NCBI GenBank assembly: GCA_025964065.1
Contig: JAOPZO010000064.1
Location: forward strand, 1 to 31,815
Direction of reading: 5' to 3'
Length of the DNA: 31,815 bases
DNA from: Solirubrobacterales bacterium
Lineage (GTDB): Bacteria; Actinomycetota; Thermoleophilia; Solirubrobacterales; Solirubrobacteraceae
Made by a program: the position numbers and the translations under genes. The notes beneath the pieces are model-generated. The model made no database searches, was not told the origin of the DNA, and worked only from the letters and a program-made list of their open reading frames with translations. This document shows positions 1 through 6,548 of the stretch, one piece after another; position 1 is the first letter of the stretch; every line of letters starts with the position of its first letter.

Positions 1-717
1 CCGTACCCGTTCGCGGTCAATGTCGGCGCGCCCGCGGCCCCGGCGGCTCGCGAGGCGGCCCCCGTTGCGACGTCTCCGGCAGTCGCCCGTCGGCCCGGCA
101 CGAGCGTCACGCGGCCCGGGCGCCCGAGCGTGACCGCGGTCGCGCCTCCGGGGGGCGAGACCGTGCGTTCCCCCGCTCCCGTGCGTTCGAAGGCCGCGCC
201 TGCGGTGCGGTCCCAGGTCGCCGCGCCGCCCCGGGCGCGTACGCGGACTGCCGCAACGGACCGCCCCTCCCAGCGGGAGCGGAGAAGCCCGCGGTCGGCT
301 CGGTCACCACGCGGCGTTCGCCCGCCCTCCGAGACGGAGCGTGCCGTCGACAGACCCGACTCCGGGACCCTGCTGACCCGTAGCGCTCGTTCCGTGACGC
401 CTCGGGGAGCTTCGCCGTCACGTGCGTCCGCCTCGGTGGTCACCACCGGCATCGCCGAGGACGGGATCTCGAACGCGAAGGACGCGGCGCCGGTGCTCGC
501 GGCGGTCGGCCTGCTGTTGCTCGTCGGCGTCGGCGCCTATGGGGCGGGAGTGGTCGCCGGCCGTCGACGCGGAGACAGCGATGGCGGCACGGCCGCCGGT
601 CTCGTGACGCCGGAGGTCGGCTGCCCGATCGAGTCCGAACTCCAGGCGATGCTCGCAGCAGAGCGCGAAGAGGCCACCGGAGGGCACGAGCGACGGGATG
701 CGGCGCCGCTGAAGTGA
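1..717 (+). CDS. C-terminal part of a membrane-anchored, Pro/Ala/Arg-rich protein (5' end outside window)
   Basis: The reading frame is open from the first base to a TGA at 715-717, so the gene starts left of the window. The visible 238 residues begin with a short ordered-looking stretch (PYPFAVNVG), followed by roughly 140 residues dominated by Pro, Ala, Arg, Ser and Thr, which look disordered. One hydrophobic helix follows (AAVGLLLLVGVGAYGAGVVAG), ended by RRR, which acts as a positive-inside stop-transfer. The last ~50 residues are polar and acidic and would be cytoplasmic. This is the architecture of a secreted or surface protein held by a single C-terminal membrane helix. I see no LPxTG sorting motif. 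I do not recognise the family. The gene converges on the CooC-like gene at 770 with a 52-bp gap and is probably unrelated to the hydrogenase genes. Confidence 0.6.
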   Translation, partial: PYPFAVNVGAPAAPAAREAAPVATSPAVARRPGTSVTRPGRPSVTAVAPPGGETVRSPAPVRSKAAPAVRSQVAAPPRARTRTAATDRPSQRERRSPRSARSPRGVRPPSETERAVDRPDSGTLLTRSARSVTPRGASPSRASASVVTTGIAEDGISNAKDAAPVLAAVGLLLLVGVGAYGAGVVAGRRRGDSDGGTAAGLVTPEVGCPIESELQAMLAAEREEATGGHERRDAAPLK

Positions 718-722
718 AGCCA

Positions 723-768
723 GATCCCGTGGCCGACGCGCGATGCCAGCGCGGGAGGCGCCGGGATC
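723..768. terminator. Candidate bidirectional terminator between convergent genes
   Basis: A perfect 7-bp inverted repeat (GATCCCG at 723-729, CGGGATC at 762-768) fills the 52-bp gap between two convergent genes. The loop contains a second short CGCG/CGCG pairing. No clear U-tract is seen on either strand, so intrinsic termination is inferred from position and symmetry only. Confidence 0.4.
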
Positions 769-769
769 C

Positions 770-1513
770 TCAGGCCGGGGCGGAGACGCCGGCGAGCCGG
801 TCGGCGAGCGCAACGATCGCGAGCACTCCCGGGGCGTGGTCGTCGATGTCGATTGCCGCCTCGCCGCGACGGTCGGCCTCGCCGATGACCGCGTCCTCGG
901 GGATGAGGACGTAGTCGTACTCGTGCCCCAGCGCCTCCCGGATCATCTCCAGGTCATCGTCCTCCCGGATGCGGTTGGCGACCACGATCACCTCGCGCAC
1001 CCGCTCGGAGGCCAGCTCGAGCGCGCGCCGAGCGACCTCGATCGACTTCGCGGTCGGTTGCACGACGACGAGGACGACGTCCGCGTCGGCTTCGTTCAGG
1101 CGCCACATGGTGCCGATGCCCGCCTCGAGGTCGCCGACGACGACGACGCCGTTGCCCTCGAGCTCGCGCATGAGGCTTTCAGGGGAGACGCCGCAGCACA
1201 TGCAGCCGGGGTTCGGGCGATCGATGCGTGTCGCGACCACGAGCCGGACACCGTCGGGTGCGTCACGGCCGAAGCGCTCAACGAAGCCCTCGGTGGACCG
1301 TTCGTGCTCGGTCGTCCCCGACTCCAGGCCCTGACGGACACCCTGCAGGAGGTCGGTGTTCTCAGCTCCGAGCCCGAGGGAGACGCCGAGCATCGGGTTG
1401 GTGTCGGCGTCGAGCGCGAGCACACGGTGCCCGGCGCGTCCCAGCGCTCGGGCCAGGGTCCCCGAGAGGGTCGTCTTGCCGACACCGCCCTTGCCCGCAA
1501 CGATGATCTTCAT
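770..1513 (-). CDS. CooC-like SIMIBI ATPase, paralogue 1 (with CxCC motif)
   Basis: This 247-aa protein belongs to the ParA/MinD/CooC P-loop ATPases. The deviant Walker A (GKGGVGKTT, residues 7-15) starts right after the first strand, and an LALDADTNP motif follows at ~32-40. CooC proteins insert nickel into carbon monoxide dehydrogenase and bind metal through a C-x-C motif at the dimer interface. Here the equivalent region reads GCMCCG, with Cys104, Cys106 and Cys107. No CO dehydrogenase gene is in the window; the gene is the last of a leftward train that starts at the hydrogenase. The ATG overlaps the stop of the preceding CooC-like gene by 4 nt. A role in nickel or cofactor delivery to the hydrogenase is inference. 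A general ParA-type regulatory ATPase is less likely because of the Cys motif. Confidence 0.85.
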   Translation of the reverse strand: MKIIVAGKGGVGKTTLSGTLARALGRAGHRVLALDADTNPMLGVSLGLGAENTDLLQGVRQGLESGTTEHERSTEGFVERFGRDAPDGVRLVVATRIDRPNPGCMCCGVSPESLMRELEGNGVVVVGDLEAGIGTMWRLNEADADVVLVVVQPTAKSIEVARRALELASERVREVIVVANRIREDDDLEMIREALGHEYDYVLIPEDAVIGEADRRGEAAIDIDDHAPGVLAIVALADRLAGVSAPA

Positions 1514-2277
1514 GGTTCGACCGTACTCCTCTCAAGGGCGTCGGCCAAGCGCTCGATGGCTCCCAACGCCGGGGCGTCAGGAGCGTGATCGATGAGCGCG
1601 ATCCCGGCACGTTCGCTGGCGCGGACCGCCTCATCGACCGGCACCACGCCAAGGGGCTTCAGATCGAGGAACGCGGCGATCATGCCGGGGTCCTCGTCGT
1701 GCGTCGCCTTGTTGACCACGAGCGAGAACGCGGTTCCCGGGCGGGTCTGCGCGGCGATCGTGCGGATGCGGCGGGCGGTCATCATGCTCTGCCGCGTCGG
1801 CTCGACGACGAGCAGGATCCTGCGGGCGTAGGGCGCCCAGTCATACGCGGCTTGCCGCGGGCCCGCGGAGAGGTCGCCGAGCAGCACCCAGTCGTCGAAC
1901 GTCCGCGCGCGATCGAGCCCGTGGATCGTCTTGTGAAACGCCTGGGTGGCAGCCATCACCGGCGCTTGACCGCCGGTGGTGGTCTTGCCGATCTGCAGCA
2001 GGCGGATCCCGTCCGGAGCCGATGTGGAGAAACGCTGGACGGCGCGGACGGGCCCGATGCCGGGCACGAAACGCCAGCGGTCGTCTTCACCGCGTGCGGC
2101 CGCGGCGAGGAGCGGCGGGGAGTCGGGAACGGTCGCGCCCAAGCTGAAGGCGAGGCCCTCGAGCGTGTCGGAATCGAGCGCGAGGACCTTGTGCCCTCGT
2201 CGCGCGAGGATCCGGGCCAGCGTCCCGGTGACCACGGACTTCCCGGACCCGCCCTTGCCCGCGACCGCGAGACGCAC
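1510..2277 (-). CDS. CooC-like SIMIBI ATPase, paralogue 2 (no CxC motif)
   Basis: This 255-aa P-loop ATPase has the same fold signature as its neighbours: GKGGSGKS near residue 7, VLALDSDT near 32, LLGDLSAG in mid-protein and VVEPTRQS in the switch region. It differs in lacking the C-x-C metal motif; the aligned region reads IGKTTTGGQAP with no cysteine. The start is taken as the GTG at 2277, because AGGAG lies 6 nt upstream and the P-loop then begins at residue 7 as in its paralogues. A longer ATG start at 2319 would run inside the PadR gene. The gene lies 1 nt after the PadR stop and overlaps paralogue 1 by 4 nt. It may heterodimerise with a Cys-bearing paralogue or act as a non-metal switch; this is inference. 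Confidence 0.8.
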   Translation of the reverse strand: MRLAVAGKGGSGKSVVTGTLARILARRGHKVLALDSDTLEGLAFSLGATVPDSPPLLAAAARGEDDRWRFVPGIGPVRAVQRFSTSAPDGIRLLQIGKTTTGGQAPVMAATQAFHKTIHGLDRARTFDDWVLLGDLSAGPRQAAYDWAPYARRILLVVEPTRQSMMTARRIRTIAAQTRPGTAFSLVVNKATHDEDPGMIAAFLDLKPLGVVPVDEAVRASERAGIALIDHAPDAPALGAIERLADALERSTVEP

Positions 2278-2278
2278 C

Positions 2279-2668
2279 TCAGCTCCTGTCGACCGCGGGG
2301 ACCACCACAGGCTCGTCAAGCGAGACGAACTCGGCCAAGCGACTCAGGAACACGTCGAGGATCGCCCGGGTGGCGAGGAGCTCCTGCGCGCCGCCGTGCA
2401 GTTGTCGCATCCCGCTCCGCGTGAGCGTGTAGGTGCGCCGGTCGGGGCCGCTGTTGGAAGCCTCCCACGCCGAGTGGACCATCCCCTGTTCCTCGAGCGA
2501 CCGCAGGGTCCGGTAGAGGCGCCCCGGGTCCTCGCGTCCGAATCCGAAGGGCGCCAGGCGCTCGAGCAGGTCGTACCCGTGGGCCGGCTGCTCGAGCAGA
2601 AGCAGCAACAAGCAAGGCCGCAGGAAGTTCTTCGGCAGTGCCGCGGCGATCACGGGGTCAGTCGGCAC
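2279..2668 (-). CDS. PadR-family winged-helix transcriptional regulator
   Basis: This 129-aa protein has the PadR signature: a leucine-rich first helix, HGYDLLERL (~30-38), a recognition-helix region with GRLYRTLRSLEEQGMV, and a wing with GPDRRTYTLTRSG. A C-terminal helix for dimerisation follows. PadR proteins bind palindromic operators as dimers and often repress their own operon. The GTG start at 2668 overlaps the previous gene by 11 nt. Sitting among the CooC-like genes, it is a plausible regulator of this subcluster through the palindrome at 3774-3811, but no direct evidence links the two. The ligand is unknown. Confidence 0.85.
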   Translation of the reverse strand: MPTDPVIAAALPKNFLRPCLLLLLLEQPAHGYDLLERLAPFGFGREDPGRLYRTLRSLEEQGMVHSAWEASNSGPDRRTYTLTRSGMRQLHGGAQELLATRAILDVFLSRLAEFVSLDEPVVVPAVDRS

Positions 2669-3023
2669 GCGCCGCTCCCGTGTGGTCGCGCAGGCACTCC
2701 GCCGCGGCCTCGGGTGAGTCGTGGCACCAGCAGTCCGCGTCGCACTCTCCGTGCGTCGGCTTGGTGAGGTCGGCCATCTCGTCTGCCCACGTCCGCTTCC
2801 CGTTCGCGAGCCCCTGCTCGCTCAACCTGAACGTCTCCCCGTCCGTCGTCAGCAGTCCCTCGGCGACGAAGCGTCCGAGGAACGCCCCCAACGTTCCGGG
2901 CTCCAGGGCCAGGAACCGCGCCAACTCGACCGCGGTGGGACATTCGGCGATGCCTTCGGAGCTCATCCAGTACATCGCCTGGAGCACCTCGTCGCGGAGG
3001 CGGAGGACCTCAAGCTCGTCCAC
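2658..3023 (-). CDS. Small winged-helix protein with C-terminal cysteine cluster
   Basis: This 121-aa protein starts at a GTG (3023) that overlaps the end of CooC-like paralogue 3 by 14 nt. Residues ~1-75 look like a winged-helix DNA-binding domain: a helical start, a CPTAVELARFLALEPGTLGAFL helix-turn-helix, then GLLTTDGETFRLSEQG as the wing. The C-terminal tail carries Cys94, Cys98, Cys100 and Cys110 (C-x3-C-x-C-x9-C), enough ligands for an iron-sulfur cluster or a metal ion. It is therefore a candidate metal- or redox-sensing regulator of the cluster. I do not recognise a named family. The frame stays open further upstream but only as antisense-like shadow inside the ATPase gene, so the short start is preferred. 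Confidence 0.7.
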   Translation of the reverse strand: MDELEVLRLRDEVLQAMYWMSSEGIAECPTAVELARFLALEPGTLGAFLGRFVAEGLLTTDGETFRLSEQGLANGKRTWADEMADLTKPTHGECDADCWCHDSPEAAAECLRDHTGAARAD

Positions 3024-3774
3024 GCACGCCCCACTTGTTGGCGATGTCCGAGATGGCGGCCATGGCCGGGGCGTCGGGTCGGATGTCCAGCGGCGCGACT
3101 CCTGCGCGCTCGGCCTCCACGAAGAGCGGGTCCAGGGGAACCGTGCCACCGAGCTCGAGGCCGTGCCGATCGGCGAAGGTCGTGACGGCGTCGAGGTCGC
3201 GCTCGTCGCGAATCTTGTTCGCGACGAGGACGACGTTCTCGAGGCCGAGATCCTGCGCGAGGACCGCCATGCGGCGCCCGGTCTCGAGTGACTTGAAGTA
3301 CGGCTCGACGACGGTGAGCATCGTGTCCGCGTAGAGCGCCGTCCCCCGGGTGAGGTGCTCCGGTGAGGCTTCGGTGTCGAGCAGGCAGACGTCCTTCTCA
3401 CCCGTGGACGCCGCGTCGATGATCGTGCGCACCGTCGCGTGCATCTGGCACAGGCACCCGGTGTTGGCGTGCTGTGGGTGGGCCATCACCAGGAGCTCGA
3501 CACCGTCAGGGCCCGTGACGGAGTACGACGCCTTGATCTCCTCGAGGCTCTGGCGGAGCTCGGCCCCTTGCGCGGTCCGCCGGATGAGGTCGTCCGGCAG
3601 CGTTGGCATGGCGCTCATCCTGTCGGCCGGGATACCGAGCGTGAGCGCGAGGTTCGGATTGGAATCGCCGTCGATGGCGAGGACCCGGTAGCCGCCTCGG
3701 GCGAGCTGCCGGGCCATCGTCCCCGAAATCGAGGTCTTGCCGGATCCGCCCTTGCCGGCGATGGCGAGCTTCAT
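3010..3774 (-). CDS. CooC-like SIMIBI ATPase, paralogue 3 (with CxC motif)
   Basis: This 254-aa protein is the most CooC-like of the three paralogues. It has a deviant Walker A GKGGSGKTS at residues 7-15, VLAIDGDSNPN at ~32-41, a metal-binding-type GCLCQMH with Cys107 and Cys109, LLDTEASPEHLTRG in mid-protein, and VANKIRDERD towards the end. In CooC the paired cysteines of two subunits bind Ni(II) or Zn(II), and ATP hydrolysis drives delivery into CO dehydrogenase. Here the nearest nickel enzyme is the [NiFe]-hydrogenase encoded ~6 kb upstream on the same strand. It is the first gene after a 164-bp gap and starts inside a palindrome, so it probably heads its own transcript. It could replace HypB, which is absent from the window; this is inference. 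Confidence 0.88.
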   Translation of the reverse strand: MKLAIAGKGGSGKTSISGTMARQLARGGYRVLAIDGDSNPNLALTLGIPADRMSAMPTLPDDLIRRTAQGAELRQSLEEIKASYSVTGPDGVELLVMAHPQHANTGCLCQMHATVRTIIDAASTGEKDVCLLDTEASPEHLTRGTALYADTMLTVVEPYFKSLETGRRMAVLAQDLGLENVVLVANKIRDERDLDAVTTFADRHGLELGGTVPLDPLFVEAERAGVAPLDIRPDAPAMAAISDIANKWGVRGRA

Positions 3775-3811
3775 GTGGCGACACTACTCCGCCCTGTGTC
3801 GGGTCGCCACA
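3774..3811 (-). promoter_or_regulatory. Palindromic promoter/operator at the start of the CooC-like subcluster
   Basis: A perfect 9-bp inverted repeat (tgtggcgac at 3774-3782, gtcgccaca at 3803-3811, 20-bp spacer) ends on the A of the start codon of CooC-like paralogue 3. On the minus strand a TAGTGT hexamer lies 6 nt before the ATG. A TGGCGA hexamer lies 17 nt further upstream, overlapping the distal arm. This fits a promoter giving a leaderless or nearly leaderless mRNA, with an operator covering both hexamers. An alternative CGACAC/GTGTCG pairing exists within the same element. The promoter call is inference from spacing. Confidence 0.45.
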
Positions 3812-3938
3812 CCTCGTGACCGTGCAGTCCGCGCCAGGGCGGGGCGCCCGCCGCAGGTTCGGCGACGGCCTGACGCCAGGGCGGCCGTTCGAGGGCGAAA
3901 CCGACGGGCCGGTCCGTCCGCGGGCCGGGAGGGGGGTG
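3775..3938. other. 164-bp gap separating the CoxE-like gene from the CooC-like subcluster
   Basis: This is the only sizeable gap in the leftward train. Its left end carries the palindromic element described separately. The remaining ~125 bp are GC-rich with no convincing ORF, no U-tract terminator and no clear second promoter. It probably divides the train into two transcription units. Confidence 0.5.
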
Positions 3939-5210
3939 TCAGGTCGTCGTCGCTCGTGGGCGCTGGCGGCGGTCCGGGCGCCCCGCGCCGACCCCGGCGA
4001 GCACGCGGCCGAGCTCGACCATCGCCCGCGTGTCGATGCCGGGCAGGTAGTCGTCGATATACGGCAGCGCGGCACGCATCCCCATGGCCAGGGGCTGACC
4101 GCCGAGCTCCGTGGGGCGCGGGTTGATCCACACCACACGCCGCGCCTGGAGCTGCAGGCGCTGCACCTCCCGCGCGAGCTGCCGCGGGTCGTCGCGGTCC
4201 CAGCCGTCGGAGATGACGATGACGATGGCACCGCGGGCGAACCCACGCCGGGCGTATGCCCGGTTGAAGGCCGCCAGCGACGGGCCGATCCGGGTGCCGC
4301 CCGACCAGTCGGCGACGGCCGCTCGCGCTTCGGCGAGCGCCCGTTTCGCGTCGTGGCCGTGCAGGGGGCCGGTGACCCGGGTGAGTTGCGTCGCGAAGAC
4401 GAACGTCTCGGCCCGCAGCCCGGAACCCACGACCGCCTCGAGCGCCCCGAGCAACGCGCGCGAGTACCGCTCCATCGAGCCCGACACGTCACAGACGACC
4501 AGTAACCGTCGTGGCCGGCGCGACGGTCCGCTGTAAGACGGGCGCAGCGTCTCGCCGTCGGTGCGCAACGCGTCGCGCACCGTCGCGCGCATGTCCAGGC
4601 GTCCCGAACCGGTGGTCGGCTGTCGCCGGCGCGAGCGACGCTCGGGGACCGCGCGCCGCAGATCCTCGGCCACGCGCCGCAGCGCCGCGAGCTCCTGCTC
4701 GGCGTACTCGAGCGCCTCGGGCCTGCCATGCACCTCCAGCGGGCTGTACGCGGCGAGCACCCCCTGGAAGTCCTTCCTCCCGCGCTCCTCGACCTCGTGG
4801 GCACCGGCGGCCGGGATCTCCTGCGAGGCCTTGCTCGCCTGACCGTCGAGCGGCGGGCTGGAGCGTCCGTCCGTGCGGAACTGCGGCAGGGAGTCCCCGC
4901 CGTGCTGCGGTCCGGGCACGCGTGGGTCGCTCTCACCCTGCTCGGCTCCCGTCTCGCGCAGCACGGGCGTGCGCCCCTCCCAGAAGCGTGCGAAGACCGC
5001 GTCGAAGAGCGGGACGTCGTCGGGATGGCGGGCCATCGTGCAGCGCGCGGCCCAGTAGACGCTCGTGCGGTCGCGCAGGTCGAGCTCTGCCAGCGCGCGG
5101 CACAGGACGATCTCCGCGTCGACGGTCGTGCGCAGCCCCAGCTCCCGGAGTCCCCGCCCCAGCGCCACGGCCGCGTCGCAGACGACGTGCTGCGGGGCCT
5201 TGTCGCTCAC
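3939..5210 (-). CDS. CoxE-like protein with von Willebrand factor A domain
   Basis: This 423-aa protein has an N-terminal helical region (1-85), a low-complexity polar linker (~86-145) and a C-terminal VWA domain (~233-405). The MIDAS metal site looks complete: Asp241-x-Ser243-x-Ser245 (DVSGSM), Thr306 (GGTRIG) and Asp335 (ISDGWD). Such proteins pair with MoxR AAA+ ATPases. In aerobic CO dehydrogenase clusters the pair CoxD/CoxE matures the metal cofactor. The GTG start at 5210 overlaps the MoxR stop by 4 nt (GTGA), so the two are translationally coupled. The pair sits directly after the hydrogenase maturation protease, so the hydrogenase is the likely client (inference). A longer frame upstream is a shadow of the MoxR gene. 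Confidence 0.85.
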   Translation of the reverse strand: MSDKAPQHVVCDAAVALGRGLRELGLRTTVDAEIVLCRALAELDLRDRTSVYWAARCTMARHPDDVPLFDAVFARFWEGRTPVLRETGAEQGESDPRVPGPQHGGDSLPQFRTDGRSSPPLDGQASKASQEIPAAGAHEVEERGRKDFQGVLAAYSPLEVHGRPEALEYAEQELAALRRVAEDLRRAVPERRSRRRQPTTGSGRLDMRATVRDALRTDGETLRPSYSGPSRRPRRLLVVCDVSGSMERYSRALLGALEAVVGSGLRAETFVFATQLTRVTGPLHGHDAKRALAEARAAVADWSGGTRIGPSLAAFNRAYARRGFARGAIVIVISDGWDRDDPRQLAREVQRLQLQARRVVWINPRPTELGGQPLAMGMRAALPYIDDYLPGIDTRAMVELGRVLAGVGAGRPDRRQRPRATTT

Positions 5211-6085
5211 GCCGCGGGCGGCCCGCGCCGCTCGGCCGCCCGGTCGATGAGCTCCTGTAGCCCGCCCCCGCGGATGCGTTCGAGATCCTCCCGCGTCTTG
5301 ACGAGCGCCCCCAGCGTCTTGTCGGCGGTCGCCGCGTCGAGGCCGTCGCGACCGAGGACGTCGAGCGATTGCGTCCAGTCGAGTGTTTCGCCGACGCCCG
5401 GCAGCCGGTAGAGGTCCAGCCAGCGCAGCTCCTGCACGAACGCGCAGACCTGGGAGACGAGCGCTGCGGGCGCCTCGGGCAGCCGCGCCCGCGCGATGGC
5501 GATCTCGCGCGCGAGGTCGGGATGCTCGATCCAGTGGTAGAGGCAGCGGCGCTTGAGCGCCTCGTGCAGTTCCCGGGTGCGGTTCGAGGTGATGATGACC
5601 ACAGGTGGCGTCGCCGCCTCGATCACGCCGATCTCCGGGATCGTGATCTGGAAGTCCGACAGGAACTCGAGCAGGAACGCCTCGAACTCGTCGTCGGCGC
5701 GGTCGAGCTCGTCGATCAGCAGGACCGTCGGCCGCTCGGGATCGGAGCGCAGGGCCTCCAGCAGCGGTCGTTGCAGCAGGAAGCGCTCGGAGTACAGCTC
5801 TCCGGGCTCGCCCGCGCGCAGGTGCAGCAGCTGGCGCGGGTAGTCCCAGTCGTAGAGCGCGGAGTGCAGGTCGATGCCCTCGTAGCACTGCAGGCGCAGC
5901 AGCCGCGCGCCGGTCGCTGCAGCGACGGCCTTCGCGAGCTCCGTCTTGCCGACGCCGGGCTCGCCCTCGACCAGCAGCGGGCGGCGCAGCCGGAGCGCCA
6001 GGAACAGCACGGTGGCCAGCCCCTCGTCCGCCAGGTAGCGCTCGCGTCCCAGGGCGAGGCGCAGCTCCTCGATCCCCTCAGACAC
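5207..6085 (-). CDS. MoxR-family AAA+ ATPase (CoxD-like)
   Basis: This 292-aa protein is a MoxR-type AAA+ ATPase: Walker A GEPGVGKTE (41-49), Walker B VLLIDELD with Asp125 and Glu126, sensor-1-like VVIITSNRTREL, an arginine-finger region LKRRCLYHWIEHP, and a C-terminal lid domain. MoxR ATPases with VWA partners act as chaperones in metalloenzyme maturation; CoxD of aerobic CO dehydrogenase is the closest functional parallel. The start is a GTG at 6085, overlapping the maturation-protease stop by 8 nt. The next gene is its probable VWA partner, overlapping by 4 nt. A role in activating the hydrogenase or inserting a cofactor is inferred from context. Confidence 0.9.
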   Translation of the reverse strand: MSEGIEELRLALGRERYLADEGLATVLFLALRLRRPLLVEGEPGVGKTELAKAVAAATGARLLRLQCYEGIDLHSALYDWDYPRQLLHLRAGEPGELYSERFLLQRPLLEALRSDPERPTVLLIDELDRADDEFEAFLLEFLSDFQITIPEIGVIEAATPPVVIITSNRTRELHEALKRRCLYHWIEHPDLAREIAIARARLPEAPAALVSQVCAFVQELRWLDLYRLPGVGETLDWTQSLDVLGRDGLDAATADKTLGALVKTREDLERIRGGGLQELIDRAAERRGPPAA

Positions 6086-6548
6086 GCGCGGGCTCCTCGA
6101 GCCAGGCCGCGACGATCCGGTGCGCCATCGCGACCGCCTCGGGCACCGCCGCGGCCACGGCGGGGGACAGGCCCTGGTCCATCGGCTCGACGTCGAGCAC
6201 CTGGCAGCCCAGGATCCGCACGCGATCGGGCAGCGCGCCCATCGTCTTGGCGATGCTCAGCACCCGGTCCGGGTTGGCGAGGTGCATGTCCGCGACGTGG
6301 ACCGCCTCGCCGACGTCCGCGTGCAGCTCGAAGAGCCGGCCCGGCTCCGCGCCGCGGTCGACGGCGTCCACGAGCACGAGCCCGTCGCAGCCCGCCAGAA
6401 GCTCTTGGAGCAGCGCGACGCCGCCCGTGCCGGTCTCGCACGACTCGACCCCGTCGGGAAGTGTCCCGAGCGCGTCGATGACCGCCGGCCCGAAGCCGTC
6501 GTCGCCCCGCAGCACGTTGCCGACCCCGGCGATGAGCAGCCTGCTCAT
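6078..6548 (-). CDS. hupD: Hydrogenase maturation protease (HyaD/HupD family)
   Basis: This 156-aa endopeptidase removes the C-terminal peptide of a [NiFe]-hydrogenase large subunit after nickel insertion. The family signature is intact: GVGNVLRGDDGFG near the N-terminus with Asp17 in the first nickel-ligand position, LVLVDAVDRG with Asp61, and DMHLANPDRV with His89. These match the three ligands known from E. coli HybD. Length is normal for the family. The start is the ATG at 6548, overlapping the NifU-Rieske stop by 4 nt (ATGA); an upstream in-frame ATG at 6680 would lie within that gene. The substrate is presumably the large subunit at 7820-9745, which still carries a 30-residue tail after its last metal-ligand motif. 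Confidence 0.9.
   Translation of the reverse strand: MSRLLIAGVGNVLRGDDGFGPAVIDALGTLPDGVESCETGTGGVALLQELLAGCDGLVLVDAVDRGAEPGRLFELHADVGEAVHVADMHLANPDRVLSIAKTMGALPDRVRILGCQVLDVEPMDQGLSPAVAAAVPEAVAMAHRIVAAWLEEPARV

Noticed and set aside
3506..5888. Long minus-strand frames extending beyond the VWA protein on both sides
   Set aside because: The extensions overlap the MoxR and CooC-like genes in other frames and are not protein-like. Only 3939-5210 carries the VWA domain.
770..6085. A CO dehydrogenase locus, suggested by the CooC-, CoxD- and CoxE-like genes
   Set aside because: No CooS, CoxL, CoxM or CoxS catalytic gene is present; the only metalloenzyme nearby is the [NiFe]-hydrogenase.
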